Positions 34,308 to 43,159 of a stretch of DNA of 64,000 nt are shown here, piece after piece. The position numbers were made by a program, and so were the translations under genes. This DNA comes from Bacteroidales bacterium (lineage in GTDB: Bacteria; Bacteroidota; Bacteroidia; Bacteroidales; UBA932). The stretch spans positions 1 through 64,000 of the forward strand of contig JAFYYW010000021.1 of the NCBI GenBank assembly GCA_017548985.1, written 5' to 3'. Each line of letters begins with the position of its first letter. Within the stretch, counting starts at the first letter, position 1. The notes below the pieces were generated by a model that did no database searches, was not told the DNA's origin, and was given only the letters and a program-made list of their open reading frames with translations.

Positions 34308-35084
34308 TTATTTTCTGCAGATTATCTGATTGTTATATTTCAAATTGACAGTGGAGTAGTAACCTTCCCCTTTCTGTGGCAATATTGTCGTGTAGTATCT
34401 CCCCATCTTGGAGAATTTGTCAGCGAAACCGTCCGGCTGTCCGAAAATGAAAAGCTCCTTGCCCTGCCTGGGTACCATCACAAGATCCCCGTCAGGCCTG
34501 ACGGAAATCTGGCTGATGTTCTCCGCCCAAGTCTTGGATTCTTGCATAAAGTTCACCAAGTCAATTATTTCCTTGAGCCAAACCTTCTCTTTCTCGGTGA
34601 CCGGCTCACCTTTGTATCCGCTTTCGAAGGTCAGTGGAACCGATCCGTCGATAATCGGTACTTGGGAGGTGTAATTGCTTTGCAGGGGGAAAAGGAACCC
34701 TCTCTCGTCGGCGTAGAATCCGTTGTCACCTTTCTGGAACCTCACCACAGGCTCCCTCTGGAACACCTTGACATTTAGCATTCCGTCGGCGGTGGTGTAG
34801 GCCTCGGTCTTAAGGATGGCGCTCTTGCCGTCGAGGATCCGTTCGACCCTGGCCAGGTCGACACTGTCCAGCCTCTGGCCGATGTAGGCTCCGTATTCGC
34901 TGTCCAGGTAGCCAGTAATGTCCTCGGCGGTCACGAAATTGTAGCCGTCGGCGAACTCGACATTGACTCCGCCACAGGTCAGCTGGCGCTTACGGCTCCC
35001 GTTCATCCCAAATATTACGAGGATGATTAGAAGCAGCAGGCAGGCCGCTCCGGCGATAATGGCTATCCTGAGTCCTTTTCTCAT
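34308..35084 (-). CDS. ftsQ: Cell division protein FtsQ-like
   Basis: 258 residues. A short basic N-terminus, one membrane helix (about 7-27), and a periplasmic region that begins with a POTRA-like segment (CGGVNVEFADGYNFVTAEDI) followed by the beta domain. Sequence similarity to E. coli FtsQ is low, so the call rests on topology, POTRA-like spacing and location between murC and ftsA. It overlaps murC by 4 nt (ATGA). The role is linking cytoplasmic ring assembly to septal synthesis. Confidence 0.85.
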   Translation of the reverse strand: MRKGLRIAIIAGAACLLLLIILVIFGMNGSRKRQLTCGGVNVEFADGYNFVTAEDITGYLDSEYGAYIGQRLDSVDLARVERILDGKSAILKTEAYTTADGMLNVKVFQREPVVRFQKGDNGFYADERGFLFPLQSNYTSQVPIIDGSVPLTFESGYKGEPVTEKEKVWLKEIIDLVNFMQESKTWAENISQISVRPDGDLVMVPRQGKELFIFGQPDGFADKFSKMGRYYTTILPQKGEGYYSTVNLKYNNQIICRK

Positions 35085-36445
35085 TTCCTTAACCTTTCTT
35101 CAAGCATCTTAGCGAGAGGCTCAATGAACCTGTCGATATTTCCGGCACCGAAGGTCGCCAACACATCAAGTGGCTCATCCTTAATATATTCCATCAATTC
35201 CTCTTTCTTCAGGAACACTTTCTCGGGAGCTGTCACCTTGTCAAATATAATCTCTGATGTCACTCCTGGGATCGGCTCCTCACGGGCGGGATAGATGTCA
35301 AGCAGTATGAGTTTGTCGACAGCGCTCAGCGCCTCGGCGAACTCGGCGGCGAAGTCTCTGGTCCGTGTGAACAGATGTGGCTGGAATATGGCTGTAAGCT
35401 TTCTTCCAGGATACATCGCCTTTATTGAGGAGATCGCGCTCGAGAGCTCTCTCGGATGATGGGCATAATCGTCTATGTAAGTCAGTCCGGGGCTTGCCAC
35501 GTGGACGTCAAGCCGGCGCTTGACTCCGAGGAATGTGCCGATCGCTTCCTTGACCTTTGCGGGAAGAAGACCTTGGGTAAGGCAAACGGCGGCAGCGGCG
35601 ACACTGTTCTCCACATTGACCCATCCGGGAATTCCGCAGCGCACATCCTTTATCACACCTTCAGGATAGACGAGGTCGAATATGTAATGGCCCAGCTCGT
35701 CCGGTCTCGCCCCGACCGCATGGAAATCGGCCTCGGGATCGTCGTAGCTGTAAGTGAGTATTCTGGCCTTGGTGTCGGCAGGAGTGATGTCCAGTCCCTT
35801 TTTCACTATCACTGTCCGGGAGACCTGCGAGGCGAAAGCCTTGAAAGCCTTGCAATACTCCTCATGGGTGCCATATATGTCAAGATGGTCGGCATCCATC
35901 GCGGTGATGACCGCTACGGCTGGATGGAGCTGTAGGAAAGACCTGTCATATTCATCGGCCTCAGCGACGAAAACCAGGTTCTGGCTGACGAGCAGGTTGG
36001 TCCCGTAGTTCTTGGATATTCCTCCGAGGAAAGCGGAGCATCCGGAGCCGACCTCGGTCAGGATGTGGGCGATCATCGTGCTGGTCGTGGTTTTCCCATG
36101 GGTTCCGGCGACCGCGAGGCATGTCTGTCCCGCGGACAACTCACCGAGCATTCTGGACCGTTTCACAAGAGTGTAGCCATGTTCCCTGACATAGACCATC
36201 TCCCCGAGGTCATCCGGTACCGCTGGAGTATAGACCACAAGGGTTGAGGCCACATCCTTCGGGATGTAATCAGGATCATCTGTGTAGTGGACATGGATGC
36301 CCTCTTCCTCCAGCTCATGGGTGAGGTCGGAAGGTGTCCTGTCGTAACCGGCCACGGGGTATCCCTTGGTCTTGTAATACCTCGCGATGGCGCTCATGCC
36401 GATGCCGCCTATTCCAATGAAATATATCTTCGAATACTCTGACAT
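35081..36445 (-). CDS. murC: UDP-N-acetylmuramate--L-alanine ligase
   Basis: 454 residues. It adds L-Ala to UDP-MurNAc, the first step of stem-peptide synthesis. The Rossmann opening YFIGIGGIGMSAIARYY, the ATP loop GTHGKTTTSTMIAHIL, the metal/carbamate region FVAEADEYDRSFL, and the C-terminal DDYAHHPRE motif are all intact. Neighbour murG ends 3 bp upstream and ftsQ overlaps its stop. Confidence 0.97.
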   Translation of the reverse strand: MSEYSKIYFIGIGGIGMSAIARYYKTKGYPVAGYDRTPSDLTHELEEEGIHVHYTDDPDYIPKDVASTLVVYTPAVPDDLGEMVYVREHGYTLVKRSRMLGELSAGQTCLAVAGTHGKTTTSTMIAHILTEVGSGCSAFLGGISKNYGTNLLVSQNLVFVAEADEYDRSFLQLHPAVAVITAMDADHLDIYGTHEEYCKAFKAFASQVSRTVIVKKGLDITPADTKARILTYSYDDPEADFHAVGARPDELGHYIFDLVYPEGVIKDVRCGIPGWVNVENSVAAAAVCLTQGLLPAKVKEAIGTFLGVKRRLDVHVASPGLTYIDDYAHHPRELSSAISSIKAMYPGRKLTAIFQPHLFTRTRDFAAEFAEALSAVDKLILLDIYPAREEPIPGVTSEIIFDKVTAPEKVFLKKEELMEYIKDEPLDVLATFGAGNIDRFIEPLAKMLEERLRK

Positions 36446-36448
36446 GGC

Positions 36449-37594
36449 TTATTTTACGAGTTTGTAAACCTCATCGGCTATTGTCATCGCGGCGTCAGGC
36501 AGAGCCATCTGACCGGCATTCTCTTCAAGCCTCTTGATCTTGTCGGGATCTTTCAGAAGCTCAAGAGCGGTTGGAATCATTTTCTCCATAGCCTCGGCAT
36601 CCTTAACTATCATGGCGGCGTCCCTGTTGACCAAGGCCATGGCGTTGTGGGTCTGGTGATCCTCGGCGACATTGGGCGAGGGGACAAACACCACCGCCTT
36701 GTGGGCCGCGCAAAGTTCCGACACGCTGCTGGCTCCCGAGCGGGAAATGACCACATCAGCCGCGGCGTAGGCCAGCTCCATTTTCCCTATGAAGTCGGAA
36801 TATTTGACAGTGTCGGAGAGTCCCGGATTCTTTGTGAGTTCCTCGTTCATAAAGGCGTCAATACTTGATTTATAGTACTTTCCGCACTGCCACAACACAT
36901 CGGTTCCTTCTCCTCCGGGACAGCCTTTAGTGATCCAGTCCCTCATGCAGGCGTTGAACTTGGCGCTGCCGAGACTTCCTCCAACAATGAATATGTGTTT
37001 CTTCGCGGGATCCAGACCATATTCTTTTACCCCGGCCTCCTTCATCTCAGGAGTGCAAGGTACGAAGACGCTCCTGATCGGATTGCCGGACATCACTATC
37101 TTGTCTTTCGGGAAAAACCTTTCCATCCCTTCATACGCCACGCAAACGCATTGGACCTTGTCTCCCAGCTTTTTGTTGGTCAGACCGGCGAATCCGTTCT
37201 GCTCTTGGATAAGGGAGGGGATTCCCATCCTTGTGGCGGCCATCAGCAGGGGAGCGCTCGCGTATCCTCCGACCCCTATCGCAACCTGAGGTTTGAATTC
37301 CTTAATAATATGTCTTGCCTTACGGATGCTCGCGAGCACCCTGAAAGGCACGGTCAAATCGTTGATTATGTTCTTCAGGTTCAACTGGCGCTGGAGGCCG
37401 GTGATCGGCAACCCGATGATCTTGTACCCTGCGGCAGGAACCTTCTCCATCTCCATCTTGCCCTCGGCTCCAACGAAGAGGATCTCGGTCTCAGGATTGA
37501 GTTCCTTAAGTTTGTTGGCGATAGAGACCGCCGGGAAGATGTGTCCTCCCGTGCCTCCTCCGCTTATTATGACTCTCAACGCTTTGTATTCCAT
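36449..37594 (-). CDS. murG: UDP-GlcNAc:undecaprenyl-PP-MurNAc-pentapeptide GlcNAc transferase
   Basis: 381 residues from MEYKALRV at 37594. The frame is open 45 nt further into ftsW, but that segment lacks family similarity. MurG makes lipid II at the cytoplasmic face. The glycine-rich loops ISGGGTGGHIFPAVSIA and IVGGSLGSAKFN and the UDP-GlcNAc site SRSGASSVSELCA are present. The start lies 4 bp after the ftsW stop. Confidence 0.96.
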   Translation of the reverse strand: MEYKALRVIISGGGTGGHIFPAVSIANKLKELNPETEILFVGAEGKMEMEKVPAAGYKIIGLPITGLQRQLNLKNIINDLTVPFRVLASIRKARHIIKEFKPQVAIGVGGYASAPLLMAATRMGIPSLIQEQNGFAGLTNKKLGDKVQCVCVAYEGMERFFPKDKIVMSGNPIRSVFVPCTPEMKEAGVKEYGLDPAKKHIFIVGGSLGSAKFNACMRDWITKGCPGGEGTDVLWQCGKYYKSSIDAFMNEELTKNPGLSDTVKYSDFIGKMELAYAAADVVISRSGASSVSELCAAHKAVVFVPSPNVAEDHQTHNAMALVNRDAAMIVKDAEAMEKMIPTALELLKDPDKIKRLEENAGQMALPDAAMTIADEVYKLVK

Positions 37595-37598
37595 ATTC

Positions 37599-38996
37599 TT
37601 ATCCGTTGTTTTGGTCGTCAGTTCCGGTGTCCAGCACATCCAGATCGTCGAGCCTGCTCACGATCTCATCATTCTGGTCATGCTCCACGAGAGGGGCCGC
37701 TCTCTCCGCTTCCCGGGCTATCTTCCTTCTCGCCATCTTGCTGATGGATAATATTATACCGAAGGCCAGACTGAACATCAGGAAGGATGAGTTGCCGTGG
37801 CTCACGAGCGGCAGTGTCTGTCCTGTCAGCGGGCCGAGGTCACAGTTGATCATTATGTGCATCATCGCCTGTCCGGTGATCAGCAGCACAAGGCCTGCCA
37901 CGGCGGTCTTGGCGAAATGGTTGTCGCAGTTGCGGGCGATGATTGATCCTCGGGCTAAAAGGCTGATATAGAGGATAATGACCAGGATACCTCCAAGGAG
38001 GCCGTATTCCTCCACGATAAAGCTGAACATGTAGTCTTCGAACATTATCGGGACGACATATCTTTGGGTGCTGCGTCCGGGTCCTTTCCCGATCAAACCG
38101 CCCTCATGGATGGCGATCTTCGCGCTGACCGGCTGCTTCATCTTGTCTAGAGTCTCCTGGAACTTCTTGCTGTTCCGAGGTTCCGTCCTAAGGATCTCTA
38201 TCTGGTTGTCGATACTGTCGGAAGTGATCCTGTTCTTTGCCGACTCGAGATGGGGGAATGGCTTGTGGTCGTCAGGCGAGATGGCGTTGATCCCGAAACA
38301 AGCCGCCAGCACTCCGACGGCGACCACCCCCGGGAGAATCAGCTCTTTGACGCTGATGCCTCCGATCAAGATAGTCACGAACATAATGCCTCCGATGAAT
38401 ATGGTGCTGGAGAGGCTTCCCACCATGATTCCAAGGCAAACTGTGAATATCGGGAAGTAGATATAGACAATCTTCTTCACCAGGGGCTTGTTCCAGAATT
38501 TGTATTTCTGTCCGAGCATGTTGGCGATCATGAACTTGTCGTTCCTGTAGGCGTTTACGGCCCATGCCAGGTACATCACCATCGCCACTTTCACTATCTC
38601 GAACACATGGACCTGGAATCCTCCTATCTGTACTATTCTCCAGGCGCTGTTGACTAAAATCGGCTTTATCGGGCCGATCTGCTTGTGGGTCGCCAGAATA
38701 AGGAGGAAAAACATCGATATGATATATCCAAACTGGGAGAATACCCTGAAGAAACCGATGCTTCTGATGCTGTAGCAAGCTATGATGAAGGCCAACCCGA
38801 GGATGGAGATTTTTATCTGCTCCGTCACGATGGCCATCCTGGACGTGTTCTGCGATATGGCCAACTGGGATGTGGAGGAGAAAATGGCCACGATGGAGAT
38901 CAGCATCAACAACAACGCTATCATCCACACGACCTTGTCCCCTTCGAGATTGTCGAAGAAGTTCCAGAATGTGCTCTTTTTCTTCTCTCCTGCCAT
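37599..38996 (-). CDS. ftsW: Septal lipid II polymerase FtsW (SEDS family)
   Basis: 465 residues with about ten membrane helices. SEDS proteins polymerise glycan strands together with a class B PBP, here FtsI. The essential loop between helices 7 and 8 includes the segment VEEYGLLGG and a preceding amphipathic stretch, and the C-terminal helices hold ITGQAMMHI and the PLVSHGNSS signature. A charged cytosolic tail of about 45 residues follows. Confidence 0.93.
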   Translation of the reverse strand: MAGEKKKSTFWNFFDNLEGDKVVWMIALLLMLISIVAIFSSTSQLAISQNTSRMAIVTEQIKISILGLAFIIACYSIRSIGFFRVFSQFGYIISMFFLLILATHKQIGPIKPILVNSAWRIVQIGGFQVHVFEIVKVAMVMYLAWAVNAYRNDKFMIANMLGQKYKFWNKPLVKKIVYIYFPIFTVCLGIMVGSLSSTIFIGGIMFVTILIGGISVKELILPGVVAVGVLAACFGINAISPDDHKPFPHLESAKNRITSDSIDNQIEILRTEPRNSKKFQETLDKMKQPVSAKIAIHEGGLIGKGPGRSTQRYVVPIMFEDYMFSFIVEEYGLLGGILVIILYISLLARGSIIARNCDNHFAKTAVAGLVLLITGQAMMHIMINCDLGPLTGQTLPLVSHGNSSFLMFSLAFGIILSISKMARRKIAREAERAAPLVEHDQNDEIVSRLDDLDVLDTGTDDQNNG

Positions 38997-39010
38997 ATCC
39001 TTGAATATTC

Positions 39011-40351
39011 CTAAAGCATCCTCACGGCCTCTTTGAACTTGCGTCCCCTGTCCTCATAGCTGGTGAACAGGTCGAAACTGGCGCAGCAAGGGCTGAGCAG
39101 CACCACATCGCCGGCCTCGGCGAATTTGCTGGCCTCCTTCACGGCATCCTGGGCGGAACGGGTCTCAACGAATTTGTCTCCTCCGACAATGCCCTCGAAA
39201 GCCTCGCGGATCTTGCTGTTGTCGACTCCCAGGCAAACGATCGCCTTGACCTTGTCCTTGACAAGACCTTTGAGAACATCGTAATCGTTCCCCTTGTCTT
39301 TACCGCCGACGATCCACACGACCGGCTTGCTTTGGCATTCCAACGCATACCAGGCGGCGTCCACATTGGTTGCCTTGGAGTCATTGATGTACAGCACGTC
39401 CTTGATGCTCAGCACCGGCTCCAGCCTGTGCTCGACAGGTTGGAAAGTCGCCAGAGACTCGCGGATGACCTGATTGTCAATCCCGGAGGCTTTGGCGGCC
39501 AGGGCGGCGGCCATCGAATTGTAGATATTGTGTTTTCCTCCCAGGGCAAGTTCCTTGAGATAGATGTCGCATTCCTCGTCCTCATATTTGACGACGATCT
39601 TGTCATCCTTCAGGAAAGCTCCTTGCTCAACTTCTGTCTTCTGGGTGAAGGGCAGACGCTTCGCGGATAAGATGATCTTATTGAGGTGGTCGATAGTGAT
39701 CTCGTCGTCAGAGTCAAAGATGAAGCAATCATCTGGACTGAGGTTACGGGTGATACGGAACTTGGCCTTGACATAGTTCTCCAGCTGGTAGCCATAGCGG
39801 TCCATATGGTCAGGGGTTATGTTCGTGATGATCGCTATGTCGGGATGGAAATCATAGCAGTTATCCAACTGGAAGCTGCTGATTTCCAGTACGTAATAAT
39901 CAAAATGCTCGGTGGCGACCTGATAAGCGTAGCTCTTTCCGATGTTTCCTCCCAAGCCCACGTTCAAGCCTGCGTTTTGAAGGAGGTAATATATTAGGGA
40001 GGTGGTTGTGGTCTTCCCGTTACTTCCGGTGACGCATATCTTCTTGGCGCTGTCGTAACGACCGGCGAACTCTATCTCGGAGAGAATGGGGGTACCTTGC
40101 TCCTCCAGTTTCCGGACCATCGGCACGGTGCTGGGGATCCCGGGGCTTTTTATGACCTCGTCGGCATTGAGGATAAGATCCTCAGTGTGGCCTCCCTGCT
40201 CAAAGGGGATGTCCCATTTACGGAGGTCGTCGGCATAATGCCCGGCGATCTCTCCGTTGTCCGAGAGAAAGACATCAAATCCTTTCACTTTCGCGAGAAC
40301 GGCGGCTCCGACTCCGCTTTCTCCTCCTCCCAATACTACAATCCTGCTCAT
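39011..40351 (-). CDS. murD: UDP-N-acetylmuramoyl-L-alanine--D-glutamate ligase
   Basis: 446 residues. It adds D-Glu to UDP-MurNAc-L-Ala. Visible are the N-terminal Rossmann loop VLGGGESGVGAAVLA, ATP loop VTGSNGKTTTTSLIYYLL, the metal-binding region LEISSFQLD, ITPDHMDRYG, and NDSKATN in the C-terminal domain, with LLSPCCASFDLF near the end. 14 bp separate it from ftsW. Confidence 0.97.
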   Translation of the reverse strand: MSRIVVLGGGESGVGAAVLAKVKGFDVFLSDNGEIAGHYADDLRKWDIPFEQGGHTEDLILNADEVIKSPGIPSTVPMVRKLEEQGTPILSEIEFAGRYDSAKKICVTGSNGKTTTTSLIYYLLQNAGLNVGLGGNIGKSYAYQVATEHFDYYVLEISSFQLDNCYDFHPDIAIITNITPDHMDRYGYQLENYVKAKFRITRNLSPDDCFIFDSDDEITIDHLNKIILSAKRLPFTQKTEVEQGAFLKDDKIVVKYEDEECDIYLKELALGGKHNIYNSMAAALAAKASGIDNQVIRESLATFQPVEHRLEPVLSIKDVLYINDSKATNVDAAWYALECQSKPVVWIVGGKDKGNDYDVLKGLVKDKVKAIVCLGVDNSKIREAFEGIVGGDKFVETRSAQDAVKEASKFAEAGDVVLLSPCCASFDLFTSYEDRGRKFKEAVRML

Positions 40352-40369
40352 ATTATCTGTTATTCTTTT

Positions 40370-41680
40370 TTATCTAAGTTTCAATAACGCCAAAGTGGCG
40401 ACAGCCAATATTATCCCTATAAGCCAGAACCTGGCGACAATCTTCGCCTCGGGGATGGCATGGACCGGCTTCTGGATCAGGGCCGGGATGCCTTCTTTCT
40501 GGTAATGGTGGTGGAGGGGACTCATCTTGAATATCCTTCGCCCCTCACCGTATTTCTTCTTTGTATATTTGAAATATGTCCTCTGCATGATGACCGAGAG
40601 CGACTCCACAAAGAATATCCCGCAAAGTATGGGAAGGAGGAGCTCCTTGCGCATCAGGACGGCGCTAACACCGATGATTCCTCCAATCGTGAGGCTTCCG
40701 GTGTCGCCCATGAACACCTGGGCGGGATACGAGTTGTACCACAGGAAGCCCATAAGGGCGCCCACAAACGCGGCCATGAACACCGCGATCTCACCGCTGC
40801 CTGGGATATACATTATATTCAGATAGTCCGAGTTGAGGAGGTTGCCTCCGACCCAGGCCAGCACGCCCAGAACGACGCCGACGATGGCGCTGGTGCCTGC
40901 CGCGAGACCGTCCATGCCGTCAGTCAGGTTGGTTCCGTTCGAACAGGCGGTGATCACTATGACTATCATCAGGACATATATCGCCCATTTGCAATACCAG
41001 CCCCATCTGCCTTTGAAAGGAGAGAGCCACTTGTAGTCGAACTCATGTCCTTTCACAAAGGGAATAGTGGTGGTCGTGCTCTTCACGACATTTTCCATTT
41101 TCCAGCCGGAATCCTGCGCCACAAGAGTCTCGGAATCGACATTGAGGGAGTTCCTGTTGCCTTTCTCGATCACATTCTCCGTACCGGCCTTCACCGGGAC
41201 TTTCTCCCTGATGACTATATCGTTGCTGAGCCAGACCGTCATACCTACCGCGAGTCCGAGTATCATCTGTGCCAGGAGCTTGACCTTCGGATGAAGGCCT
41301 TCCTTGTTCTTCTTGAACACCTTGATATAGTCGTCAGCGAACCCTAAAGCCCCACACCACAGTGTCGTGAAAAGAAGGAGCTGGAGGTAGACATTTGTCA
41401 GGTCGCAGAACAGCAGCACAGGAATCACTATCGAGATGATTATAATGATCCCGCCCATTGTAGGAGTGCCTTTCTTCTGCATCTGGCCCTCGAGTCCGAG
41501 ATCCCGGATAGTCTCTCCTATCTGCTTCTTCTGGAGCAAGGAGATGATCCATTTACCGATGAAGAAGGCGATGAGCATCGCCGTGACACTGGTCAACATG
41601 GCCCTGAAGGACAGGTAGCCGAAAAGCCTCTGTCCGGGGATGTCGTAACGTTGGAGATATTGGAACAGGTGGTATATCAT
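40370..41680 (-). CDS. mraY: Phospho-N-acetylmuramoyl-pentapeptide transferase
   Basis: 436 residues and about ten membrane helices. MraY makes lipid I from UDP-MurNAc-pentapeptide and undecaprenyl phosphate. The catalytic Asp pair is in GFADDYIKV, with [12 protein letters not shown] (Mg2+ Asp) and [12 protein letters not shown] (HHH motif) further on. It is about 75 residues longer than E. coli MraY because of an inserted soluble segment at roughly residues 145-225, a feature shared with Bacteroidetes relatives. It starts 9 bp after murE. Confidence 0.96.
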   Translation of the reverse strand: MIYHLFQYLQRYDIPGQRLFGYLSFRAMLTSVTAMLIAFFIGKWIISLLQKKQIGETIRDLGLEGQMQKKGTPTMGGIIIIISIVIPVLLFCDLTNVYLQLLLFTTLWCGALGFADDYIKVFKKNKEGLHPKVKLLAQMILGLAVGMTVWLSNDIVIREKVPVKAGTENVIEKGNRNSLNVDSETLVAQDSGWKMENVVKSTTTTIPFVKGHEFDYKWLSPFKGRWGWYCKWAIYVLMIVIVITACSNGTNLTDGMDGLAAGTSAIVGVVLGVLAWVGGNLLNSDYLNIMYIPGSGEIAVFMAAFVGALMGFLWYNSYPAQVFMGDTGSLTIGGIIGVSAVLMRKELLLPILCGIFFVESLSVIMQRTYFKYTKKKYGEGRRIFKMSPLHHHYQKEGIPALIQKPVHAIPEAKIVARFWLIGIILAVATLALLKLR

Positions 41681-41689
41681 TATAAACTT

Positions 41690-43159
41690 CTATTTTTCAA
41701 TTGTTTCCATTGATTTAAACACTTCCGAGACAACCTCTCTCTCGTCAAAATGGCGTTTTTCGGTTCCGATGATCTGGTAGGTCTCGTGACCTTTTCCGGC
41801 GAGAAGGATAGAAGCGCCCTTGGAGGCGAACATAATCGCGGCCCGGATCGCCTCTTTCCTGTCAGGGATGAATATCGCCTTGGACAAGCCGGCTGGGCTG
41901 AATCCTGTCTTGATTTCCTCGAGGATGTCCTCAGTCCTCTCTGTGCGGGAGTTGTCAGAGGTCACTATGATCCTGTCGGAATATTTTTCGGCCACGGCCG
42001 CCATCTCAGGGCGTTTGGTCCTGTCACGGTCGCCTCCGCATCCGAACAGGCAGATGAGCTCCTTACCCCTGTCGATTTCCCTGAGGGTCTTAAGGACATT
42101 GTCCATCGCGTCAGGAGTGTGGGCGTAATCAATCACGACCGAGAGATCTTTCGGGCCTCTCATAACCTCCAGTCTTCCCGGGGCCGGCTCGAGTTTGCTG
42201 ATGGCCACCAGTGTCTCTTCCGGATCAGCTCCCAGAGCCATCGCCGCGCTGTAGATCGCGAGGATGTTGCTGGCGTTGTGTCTTCCGACAAGCCTTGTCC
42301 AGGCTTCCCGGCCGTCTATTCTTAGGAGCATGCCCTCGAAACTTTCCTCAAGCACCCTGCAGGTGTGGTCTGCCAGGCCTTTGCATGAGAAGGTCATGAC
42401 CTTGGCCTTGGTGTTCTGCACCATGACCTCTCCATGGCGGTCATCAACGTTGATTATGGCAGTGGCCTTGGAACTGAGGTTGTCAAAGAACAGTTTCTTG
42501 CAGCGGAGATATTCGGCGAAAGTCCCGTGATAGTCAAGATGGTCGTGGGTGAGGTTGGAGAAAATCCCGACCTTGAAGTCCAGTCCGGCGACCCTCTCCT
42601 GCTCGACACCTATTGAGCTGACCTCCATGAAGCAATACTCGCAGCCCGCTTCCACCATTTCGGCCATAAGGGAATTGATTGTGATCGGGTCGGCTGTGGT
42701 GTTGGCGGTCTCGGACCTGCGGGTGCCAACGTAATTGGCTATCGTCGAGAGCAGTCCGCAGTTATATCCCTGAGCCATGAAAAGCTGGTAAAGGAGTGTG
42801 ACCGTGGTGGTCTTGCCGTTGGTTCCGGTGATGCCCACAAGGGAGAGCTTCCTTGACGGGTTGTCATAGAAATTGGCGGCTATTATCGCGACAGCGTGAC
42901 GGGACGAGGCGACCTTGATGAAAGTGATATCCTTTTCCGTGATGGAATACTCATCATCCTCGTAAACAATCGCCGCGGCGCCAGCCTCGATAGCCTTGCC
43001 GATGAAGGCATGGCCATTGGCCCCGTGACCTTTGACAGCCACGAACAGAGCTCCTTCCGACACTTTCCTGGAGTCGTCGGTCACGGCGGTTATCATGACA
43101 TCAAGGTTTCCCTTGACATCTATGACTCCGCAATCTTTTATGATGTCCCTAAGTATCAT
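41690..43159 (-). CDS. murE: UDP-MurNAc-L-Ala-D-Glu--diamino acid ligase
   Basis: 489 residues from MILRDIIKD at 43159; the ATGA overlaps the ftsI stop. It adds the third stem-peptide residue. The ATP loop GITGTNGKTTTVTLLY, the carbamate-Lys region, and VIDYAHTPDAM are intact. The amino-acid-specificity loop reads DNSR where meso-diaminopimelate enzymes normally have DNPR. The Arg that contacts the DAP carboxylate is kept, so DAP is still the likely substrate. murF, usually close to murE in Proteobacteria, is not in this cluster. Confidence 0.95.
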   Translation of the reverse strand: MILRDIIKDCGVIDVKGNLDVMITAVTDDSRKVSEGALFVAVKGHGANGHAFIGKAIEAGAAAIVYEDDEYSITEKDITFIKVASSRHAVAIIAANFYDNPSRKLSLVGITGTNGKTTTVTLLYQLFMAQGYNCGLLSTIANYVGTRRSETANTTADPITINSLMAEMVEAGCEYCFMEVSSIGVEQERVAGLDFKVGIFSNLTHDHLDYHGTFAEYLRCKKLFFDNLSSKATAIINVDDRHGEVMVQNTKAKVMTFSCKGLADHTCRVLEESFEGMLLRIDGREAWTRLVGRHNASNILAIYSAAMALGADPEETLVAISKLEPAPGRLEVMRGPKDLSVVIDYAHTPDAMDNVLKTLREIDRGKELICLFGCGGDRDRTKRPEMAAVAEKYSDRIIVTSDNSRTERTEDILEEIKTGFSPAGLSKAIFIPDRKEAIRAAIMFASKGASILLAGKGHETYQIIGTEKRHFDEREVVSEVFKSMETIEK

